A stretch of DNA of 19,667 nucleotides from JBCBJZ01 sp038522635 (lineage in GTDB: Bacteria > Pseudomonadota > Alphaproteobacteria > Rhizobiales > Hyphomicrobiaceae): NCBI GenBank assembly GCA_038522635.1, contig JBCBJZ010000061.1, forward strand, positions 1 through 19,667, written 5' to 3'. Position numbers and translations under genes: made by a program. This document shows positions 14,972-19,667 of the stretch, piece by piece. Each line of letters begins with the position of its first letter. Position 1 is the stretch's first letter. A model generated the notes under the pieces. It was not told the origin of the DNA. It ran no database searches and saw only the letters and a program-made list of their open reading frames with translations.

Positions 14972-16646
14972 CGTACAGCGTCTCCACCGTGATCAGCGAC
15001 AGACCGCGATCGCGGGCAAACAATTCGGTGTTGCGGCGCGCCTTACCGCGCACGAAGAAGGGAATGCGTTTGAGTTCAGCTTCGGCGTCGTGCGCCCAAG
15101 CGGTGGCGGCACCGGATGGGCTGCCCGGACCGTCTGGCGCTTCGGCGACCGCGACGGCGTCTACGGCGGCATCGACCGCGGCGGCGTTATGATCACGATG
15201 GACGCCGGCGTCGGGCCCAGTCGTGCCGGAGGTGAGCGTCGAAGTGGCGGTCGCGACGCGCTGCCCGCCGGGGCTGTGGGCGTGCAGGTGCGAAGGCGCG
15301 ATGTCGTCGTTGAACTCGTGGTCCTCGCGGAAGAGCTGCAGCAGATGCTCCTCAAGCCCCATCATCAGCGGATGCACCCAGGTGTCGAACAGCACGTTCG
15401 CGCCCTCGTAGCCCATCTGCGGGGCGTAACGGGCGGGAAAGTCCTGGACGTGCACGGGGGCCGAGATCACCGCACAGCCGATCCCCTGCCGCTTGGCGAT
15501 ATGACGCTCCATTTGCGTGCCAAGCACCAGTTCGGGGCGCAGCTCTTCGATGGCCCGTTCAACGTCGAGGTAATCGTCGGTGATCAGCGCCTTGAGGCCG
15601 TAACGCTCCGCCGCGGCGCGGACTTCACGCGCTTGCTCACGAGCGTAGGTGCCAAGGCCGACAACTTCAAAGCCGAACTCCTCGTGCGCGACGCGGGCTG
15701 CTGCCACCGCATGGCAACCGTCGGCGAAAATGAAGACGCGTTTGCCGTTCAGATAGGTGGAATCAACCGAGCGCGCGTACCACGGCAACCGCAGGTCAGC
15801 CTCCAGCGCATCCGTCACGAACGTGCGCCCAAGCAGCGTGCCGATCTCTGCGATGAAGTCCCGTGTTGCGCCAACGCCGATCGGGACGACCGTGGTGTGG
15901 GGTTGTTTGTGCGCGCGCTTGAGCCAGCCCGCTGCCGTGTTCGCCAACTCCGGGTACATCACGACGTTGAAGTCGGCATCGGGGATGCGGGCGATGTCGG
16001 CGGGCGTTGCGTTGAGCGGGGCGACGACGTTGATGTCGATGCCAAGGGCGCTGAGCAAGCGCGTCAACTCGGTGACATCATCGCGATGGCGAAAGCCGAG
16101 TGCCGTTGGACCGAGCAGGTTGCAGGTGGGCCGCTTTGCCGTGTGCGTGGCCTCGACGGGTGTTTCGGGCCCATCGGACGGAGCGGCGGCGGCAGCAGCG
16201 GCAGGTGCCGGCGCCAACGTACGCACGAGGCGATAAAACGTTTCGGCCGCCCCCCAGTTCTCTTTCTTCTGGTAGCTTGGCAGCTCAAGCGGTACCACCG
16301 GCACCGGCAGCGCCAAAGCCTTGGCAAGCCCACCTGGATCATCCTGGATCAGTTCAGCCGTGCACGAAGCGCCGACCAGCATCACCTCCGGCTTGAAGCG
16401 TGCGAAGGCGTCGCGGGCGGCATCTTGGAAAAGCGCCGCCGTATCGCTGCCAAGATCACGCGCCTGGAACGTGGTGTAGGTGACGGGCGGGCGGTGGTCG
16501 CGCCGCTCGATCATCGTGAACAGCAGATCGGCGTAGGTGTCGCCTTGCGGCGCATGCAGCACGTAGTGGACGCCCTTCATGGCGGTTGCCACGCGCATCG
16601 CGCCAACGTGGGGCGGGCCTTCGTATGTCCAAAGCGTCAGTTCCAC
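14946..16646 (-). CDS. bchB: Light-independent protochlorophyllide reductase subunit B
   Basis: NifK-like subunit of the DPOR catalytic heterotetramer, which reduces ring D of protochlorophyllide to chlorophyllide. It begins at a GTG codon; the N-terminus ELTLWTYEGPPHVGAMRVATAMKGVHYVLHAPQGDTYAD is diagnostic. D36 is the aspartate that supplies the unusual fourth ligand of the NB cluster, and C95 sits in LVGASCTAELIQDD. LRLPWYARSVDSTYLNGKRVFIFADG and YEGANVLFDTWVHPLMMGLEEHLL are further signatures. The C-terminal LKRIPFFVRGKARRNTE domain is conserved. Length is 566 residues, about 40 above usual, because of an Ala/Pro insert at 144-165 and a long disordered linker at about 455-518. The gap to bchN is only 6 bp. 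Confidence 0.97.
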   Translation of the reverse strand: MELTLWTYEGPPHVGAMRVATAMKGVHYVLHAPQGDTYADLLFTMIERRDHRPPVTYTTFQARDLGSDTAALFQDAARDAFARFKPEVMLVGASCTAELIQDDPGGLAKALALPVPVVPLELPSYQKKENWGAAETFYRLVRTLAPAPAAAAAAAPSDGPETPVEATHTAKRPTCNLLGPTALGFRHRDDVTELTRLLSALGIDINVVAPLNATPADIARIPDADFNVVMYPELANTAAGWLKRAHKQPHTTVVPIGVGATRDFIAEIGTLLGRTFVTDALEADLRLPWYARSVDSTYLNGKRVFIFADGCHAVAAARVAHEEFGFEVVGLGTYAREQAREVRAAAERYGLKALITDDYLDVERAIEELRPELVLGTQMERHIAKRQGIGCAVISAPVHVQDFPARYAPQMGYEGANVLFDTWVHPLMMGLEEHLLQLFREDHEFNDDIAPSHLHAHSPGGQRVATATSTLTSGTTGPDAGVHRDHNAAAVDAAVDAVAVAEAPDGPGSPSGAATAWAHDAEAELKRIPFFVRGKARRNTELFARDRGLSLITVETLYDAKAHFGR

Positions 16647-16652
16647 GGGCGC

Positions 16653-17975
16653 TCAAATCCTCAAAGTGTCGCGACGGATCAGCGGACGGGCGAACAACTC
16701 CGCCAGATCGGCGGCCTGCTCAAAGCCGTGCACGGGCGAAAACAGCAACTCGATCGACCACTTGGTGGTGAGCCCTTCCGCTTCGAGCGGGTTGGCGAGG
16801 CCGAGCCCGCATACGGCGATGTCGGGTTTCGCGGCGCGCGCGCGATCAAGTTGTTTTTCGACGTCCTGGCCTTCGCTCAGCTGGACGTCTTCGGGCATCA
16901 AGCTCAAATCGGCGGCGAGGATCTGGCGGTTCAGGTAGGGCGTCCCAACCTCGATGAGCGTCATGCCGCATTCGCGCGCGAGGAACCGGGCCATCGGTAC
17001 CTCGAGCTGTGAATCGGGGAAGAAGAAGATGCTCTTGCCGTCGAGCTGTTGGCGGTAGCGGGCGAGCGCGCGTGCGGCGCGGGCCTCGTAAGGGGCAAGC
17101 ACGGTGTCCGCGTGATCGGGATCGATGCCGAAGGCGGCTGCGGCGGCCTTGAACCACAGAGCTGTGCCCTCGCCGCCGAATGGGAAGGGAGCCTGGATCA
17201 GCGTTGCGCCGCGCTTTTGCAGCGCCAGCGTGGTCTGACCCAAGAAGGGCTGGGCCAGCAGCAGCCGCGTGCCAGGGCCGATCGCGGGCAATGTCTGCGC
17301 TGACTTCGCCGGCAGATAGACAACATCCTCGATGCCAAGCTGCGCGAAGATGCGGTTGAACTGATCTTCGACGATATCGGGGAGTGCGCCGACCACCATC
17401 AGTTGCGTGGTCGGGTGATCGGGTGCGCCAGCGTCGGCGTTGCGCGCTTGGCGAACGTCAGCCAGAGCGCCAGCGCGGGCCGGCAATTCTGGTGCCAGCG
17501 CTTCGAGGCAAAAGTCCTCGCCCTGGGTGAACGTGGTCTCGATGCCGCTCCCGGAATAGTTCACCACGCTCGTTTGCGGCGCGTGCAGCGCGTTGAGCCG
17601 TTGCGCAGCCCGCTGCAGATCAAGCTTGATGACTTCGGAGGGACAGGACCCCACCAGGAACAGCAGTTTGATGTCGGGGCGCCGGGAAAGCAGCGTGCCG
17701 ACCACCCGGTCGAGTTCGTCGTTGACGTCCGACAGGCCCGCCAGATCCGCTTCCCCGATGATGGCCGTTGCAAAGCGCGGCTCAGCGAAGATCATGACGC
17801 CGGCGGCCGACTGGATCAGGTGCGCGCAGGTGCGTGAGCCGACGACGAGGAAGAACGCATCCGGCATTTTGCGGTGCAGCCAGATGATGCTGGTGAGGCC
17901 GCAAAAGACCTCGCGCTGACCGCGTTCGCGCAGCACGGGCGGGCGTGTTGGATGGGGGTGTGCACCGTCCATCAT
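16653..17975 (-). CDS. bchN: Light-independent protochlorophyllide reductase subunit N
   Basis: NifD-like subunit of DPOR, partner of BchB; it supplies three cysteine ligands of the NB [4Fe-4S] cluster and helps form the protochlorophyllide pocket. The product is 440 residues. Ligand cysteines are visible at C25 (EVFCGLTSIIWLHRK), C50 (GSRTCAHLIQSA) and C111 (VGSCPSEVIKLDL). Further marks are FAEPRFATAIIGEADLAGL, NYSGSGIETTFTQGED, APFPFGGEGT, FFFPDSQLEVPMARFL and the closing GLGLANPLEAEGLTTKWSIELLFSPVHGFEQAADLAELFARPL. A linker at about 163-180 (QARNADAGAPDHPT) looks species-specific. The ATG at 17975 overlaps the bchF stop as ATGA; a second ATG follows directly, so the start could be one codon later. 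Confidence 0.97.
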   Translation of the reverse strand: MMDGAHPHPTRPPVLRERGQREVFCGLTSIIWLHRKMPDAFFLVVGSRTCAHLIQSAAGVMIFAEPRFATAIIGEADLAGLSDVNDELDRVVGTLLSRRPDIKLLFLVGSCPSEVIKLDLQRAAQRLNALHAPQTSVVNYSGSGIETTFTQGEDFCLEALAPELPARAGALADVRQARNADAGAPDHPTTQLMVVGALPDIVEDQFNRIFAQLGIEDVVYLPAKSAQTLPAIGPGTRLLLAQPFLGQTTLALQKRGATLIQAPFPFGGEGTALWFKAAAAAFGIDPDHADTVLAPYEARAARALARYRQQLDGKSIFFFPDSQLEVPMARFLARECGMTLIEVGTPYLNRQILAADLSLMPEDVQLSEGQDVEKQLDRARAAKPDIAVCGLGLANPLEAEGLTTKWSIELLFSPVHGFEQAADLAELFARPLIRRDTLRI

Positions 17976-18520
17976 ACAGCCTCCGCACGCGTGATGGCGG
18001 TGCCGTTCGGGTGGCCCGACGCCGGAACACTCTGCTGACCTTGATGGCCCTGCAGGCGTGCGGCCCGCAGCTTCAAAAGGAACTGCGCCGCGTTGATGAC
18101 GTAAATCGCGTAGGCCGCGAGCGCGACCATCATGAGGGCGGTTTCACCTAACCAGCCCGTCGCGTAGGCCACGAGGTAGACCGTATGCAGAGCGATCACC
18201 GCAAAGCTGACCACGTCCTCCCAGAAGAATGCGGGCGCCAGCAAATACTGGCCGAAGACCACTTTCTCCCAAATCGCGCCGGTCACCATGATGGCGTAGA
18301 GGAAGAACGTCTTCACGACGATCGACAGGTGGGCGGCCTGGGCCCCTTCGCCGGTGGCGAGAAAGCGCAAAACGAGCCCCAAGCTGATCAAGAACACCAG
18401 GAACTGAGCGGGGGCGAGCACACCCTGGACCACCGTCCACACGCTCTCATCGCGGCGCTGACGCTGCGCAGGCGTGTAAAGTGCTGTGCCCTGATGGCTA
18501 AAATCCCCGTGTGATGGCAT
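17972..18520 (-). CDS. bchF: 3-vinyl bacteriochlorophyllide hydratase
   Basis: Membrane enzyme that hydrates the C3 vinyl group to 3-hydroxyethyl on the way to bacteriochlorophyll a. The product is 182 residues from the ATG at 18520, with about four hydrophobic helices. Signatures are LYTPAQRQRRDESVWTVVQGVLAPAQFLVFLISLGLVLRFL near the N-terminus, TFFLYAIMVTGAIWEKVVFGQYLLAPAFFWEDVVSF, and ALHTVYLVAYATGWL followed by YAIYVINAAQFLLKLRAARL. A GTG at 18535 could extend it by five codons, and neither start has a good Shine-Dalgarno. It is the first gene of the minus-strand superoperon; its promoter region carries PpsR-type palindromes, so it and the genes after it are probably repressed in oxygen and high light. 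Confidence 0.95.
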   Translation of the reverse strand: MPSHGDFSHQGTALYTPAQRQRRDESVWTVVQGVLAPAQFLVFLISLGLVLRFLATGEGAQAAHLSIVVKTFFLYAIMVTGAIWEKVVFGQYLLAPAFFWEDVVSFAVIALHTVYLVAYATGWLGETALMMVALAAYAIYVINAAQFLLKLRAARLQGHQGQQSVPASGHPNGTAITRAEAV

Positions 18521-18570
18521 CGTTAAACCGCACACCCTTCATGCTGCTACACGACCGTCACTGCCAAAAA

Positions 18571-18590
18571 GCGTCAACTCAACTTGACGC
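18571..18590. promoter_or_regulatory. Degenerate palindrome sharing the core of the PpsR-type site
   Basis: GCGTCAACTCAACTTGACGC is a perfect 7-bp dyad with a 6-nt centre. Its core GTCAA-N6-TTGAC is identical in arms to that of the site at 18636-18653, but the outer bases are CGT/ACG instead of TGT/ACA. It lies about 50 bp before the bchF start, downstream of the proposed -10. Confidence 0.5.
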
Positions 18591-18611
18591 TCATCAGGCG
18601 TTCATCATGCC

Positions 18612-18641
18612 AATTTAGGGGGCAGCTTAGCGGAGTGTCAA
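18612..18641 (-). promoter_or_regulatory. Predicted sigma70-type promoter of bchF
   Basis: On the minus strand TTGACA (18641-18636) is followed after 18 nt by TAAATT (18617-18612). The -35 hexamer is perfect and is itself the left half of the PpsR-type palindrome, so repressor binding would block polymerase. Transcription would begin roughly 80-90 nt before the bchF ATG. Confidence 0.45.
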
Positions 18642-18653
18642 TTGAAATTGACA
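18636..18653. promoter_or_regulatory. PpsR/CrtJ repressor palindrome, perfect TGT-N12-ACA
   Basis: TGTCAATTGAAATTGACA matches the known PpsR/CrtJ consensus TGT-N12-ACA exactly, including the stronger TGTC-N10-GACA form. It lies between divergent bchF and ppaA and covers the proposed -35 elements of both. PpsR/CrtJ represses bch, crt and puc genes under oxidising conditions in purple bacteria. Confidence 0.8.
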
Positions 18654-18674
18654 ATCGATGCTGACAGGTATTTT
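18648..18674 (+). promoter_or_regulatory. Possible promoter of the ppaA-like gene
   Basis: TTGACA (18648-18653), the right half of the PpsR palindrome, is followed after 15 nt by TATTTT (18669-18674) or after 17 nt by TTTTGT. The spacing is not ideal. Both PpsR-type sites would cover it, suggesting that the antirepressor gene is itself under PpsR control. Confidence 0.35.
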
Positions 18675-18679
18675 GTACA
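18662..18679. promoter_or_regulatory. Second, imperfect PpsR/CrtJ-type half of a tandem site
   Basis: TGACAGGTATTTTGTACA reads TGA-N12-ACA, one base off the consensus. It starts exactly 8 bp after the perfect palindrome. Two sites 7-8 bp apart are the arrangement described for cooperative CrtJ/PpsR binding, which supports a real site despite the mismatch. Confidence 0.6.
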
Positions 18680-18903
18680 AGCTCATCGATACGCGCAGGC
18701 CTGATGAGGCTGTGTGCGCCCTCTCCAGCTTCGCGCGCCTGCGACAACTTGGTTTACTCATGCGTGTGGTTCGTGGTTTGCTTCCCCAGATAAGCGCGGT
18801 CGCCCTGCGAACCGTGCAAAAAGCCGGTGTCAACGAGCCGGCAAAGACGGGCAGGATGCTGCATTGTGCAGACCTGAACCGGGGGGCGGGGCGGGTTGCA
18901 GTG

Positions 18904-19667
18904 ATGAGTTCGCGCGACGAGGATAATCCCGACGCAGAGCCCCATGAGCGGGGCTTTTCCGCGCGCTCGTCTGCCAGTGATGCGTCTGCACTAAACCTCC
19001 ACGACAGCGCCTTACATGCACCGGCCCCTTGCGATCCGAGCGCGCTCCGGTCCGCGAAGGGCCTTGAAAGCGTGGTGGGCGCTGAAATCATCCCGAGATT
19101 GATGGTGTTGCACCGCGAGTTGGCCCGCCACGGCGGGCTGGGCGACACCGCCGATCCCTCGAACGCCGCCCCCGCAACGGGGCCCGGTCCATCTTTGGAC
19201 GTTGAACATTTCGCCCGGCTGACGCTGCATAGCGATGCTGACCCCGCCTTCACCTACATCGATACGCTGCTCGCCAACGGCATCTCCGTTGACGACTTCA
19301 TGATGAATTTGCTGGCGCCCACCGCCCGCCTGCTCGGCCAATGGTGGGAAGACGACGACGTCGACTTCGTGGACGTTACGATAGGCACCACCCGCCTGCA
19401 GCAAGCGATCCACCGGTTCGTGCCGCACAGCACGCCCATCAGCCATCCGCAGCAAAAACGCATTTTGCTGGCCCCGGCGCCCGACGAGCAACACTGCTTC
19501 GGTTTGACGATCCTGAGCGAAGTCATGCGCGCGCGCGACTGGCACGTGGCTGGCGGTAACGCGGTGACGCAAGGCGAGGTCGAAGACCTGGTCGCCCGCG
19601 AATCGTGGGATATTGTTGGTTTCTCCCTTGCCAACATGCGTCTCACCGATGCGCTGAGAGAGGCCAT
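18904..19667 (+). CDS. ppaA: PpaA/AerR-type cobalamin-binding antirepressor, 3' end cut by the window edge
   Basis: A soluble regulator of the PpaA/AerR family, which senses light through cobalamin and relieves PpsR/CrtJ repression. About 254 residues are visible from the ATG at 18904. A variable, charged N-terminus precedes the helical segment EIIPRLMVLHRELARHG (from 19084). DDFMMNLLAPTARLLGQWWEDDDVDFVDVTIGTTRLQQAIHRF resembles the B12-cap region of this family. The Rossmann-like B12-binding domain follows, starting KRILLAPAP, with the ligand motif EQHCFG (ExHxxG, 19486-19503; His codon 19492-19494) and DIVGFSL about 40 residues later. The start is uncertain: the frame is open from 18658, with ATGs at 18658, 18760, 18856 and 18904. 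I chose 18904 because the earliest lies inside the PpsR sites; a G-rich stretch precedes it. The gene diverges from bchF, a common PGC arrangement with ppsR next. Confidence 0.82.
   Translation, partial: MSSRDEDNPDAEPHERGFSARSSASDASALNLHDSALHAPAPCDPSALRSAKGLESVVGAEIIPRLMVLHRELARHGGLGDTADPSNAAPATGPGPSLDVEHFARLTLHSDADPAFTYIDTLLANGISVDDFMMNLLAPTARLLGQWWEDDDVDFVDVTIGTTRLQQAIHRFVPHSTPISHPQQKRILLAPAPDEQHCFGLTILSEVMRARDWHVAGGNAVTQGEVEDLVARESWDIVGFSLANMRLTDALREA

Larger units (their letters stand above)
18536..18903. other. Divergent bchF-ppaA control region
   Basis: About 370 bp between divergent genes. From left to right it holds a degenerate palindrome (18571-18590), a -10-like AATTTA on the minus side (18612-18617), the perfect PpsR-type palindrome (18636-18653) and a second imperfect copy (18662-18679). 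About 220 bp of open plus-strand frame follows, which may be the 5' leader or an N-terminal extension of ppaA. Confidence 0.7.

Noticed and set aside
14505..17012. An 835-codon open frame on the plus strand across bchH, bchB and bchN
   Set aside because: It is antisense to three clearly conserved genes, its product is Arg/Gly/Asp-rich without recognisable domains, and long antisense frames are normal in GC-rich DNA.
18584..18597. FnrL-like sequence TTGAC-GCTC-ATCAG
   Set aside because: It resembles TTGAT-N4-ATCAA but the last half-site base is wrong and it overlaps the stronger GTCAA-N6-TTGAC dyad, so I treat the resemblance as incidental.
18627..19253. 208-codon minus-strand frame upstream of bchF
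   Set aside because: It is antisense to the ppaA-like gene, which has a recognisable cobalamin-binding motif, and its product is low-complexity.
1..19667. tRNA, rRNA, CRISPR arrays, insertion sequences or phage genes
   Set aside because: I looked for cloverleaf-like segments, regularly spaced repeats and transposase motifs and saw none; the only repeats are the short ones listed.

Overview
The window is a bacteriochlorophyll and reaction-centre superoperon from a GC-rich purple bacterium, almost certainly an alphaproteobacterium. The evidence is the gene order bchF-bchN-bchB-bchH-bchL-bchM-lhaA-puhA-puhB-(bciE)-acsF-puhE-hemA, a C4-pathway 5-aminolevulinate synthase (HemA), and a BciE-like small subunit beside the oxygen-dependent cyclase AcsF. 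I cannot name the genus. A run of ten Ns at 276-285 shows it is a draft assembly.

Layout. At 1-652 (minus, running off the left edge) and 1053-2003 (plus) are two divergent EamA/DMT-type membrane transporters. They are separated by about 400 bp with no gene, which hold a striking 64-nt nested hairpin (793-856). From 18520 down to 2095 every gene is on the minus strand and belongs to photosynthesis. They are bchF, bchN, bchB, bchH, bchL and bchM (Mg-branch pigment synthesis), lhaA (LH1 assembly), puhA (reaction-centre H subunit), puhB (assembly factor), bciE and acsF (aerobic ring-E cyclase), puhE (DUF3623) and hemA (first step of tetrapyrrole synthesis). Five junctions are ATGA overlaps, and bchB/bchH overlap by 26 bp. 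At the right edge a plus-strand gene diverges from bchF. It encodes a cobalamin-binding PpaA/AerR-type antirepressor, cut off by the window end.

How it works together. HemA makes ALA and BchH is the large Mg-chelatase subunit. BchM methylates Mg-protoporphyrin, AcsF with BciE closes ring E, and BchN/B/L reduce protochlorophyllide without light. BchF hydrates the 3-vinyl group. PuhA, PuhB and LhaA place the pigments in the RC-LH1 complex. Control is readable in the bchF-ppaA intergenic region. A perfect TGT-N12-ACA palindrome (18636-18653) and an imperfect one 8 bp away (18662-18679) match the PpsR/CrtJ arrangement. The perfect palindrome itself supplies a TTGACA -35 hexamer on each strand.

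Main oddities: puhC is missing from its usual place between puhB and the bciE/acsF block, where there is a 284-bp gene-free spacer; PuhE, PuhB, BchB and BchH carry low-complexity tails or inserts; a second palindrome with the same GTCAA-N6-TTGAC core lies 64 bp from the first; and the ppaA start codon is ambiguous.
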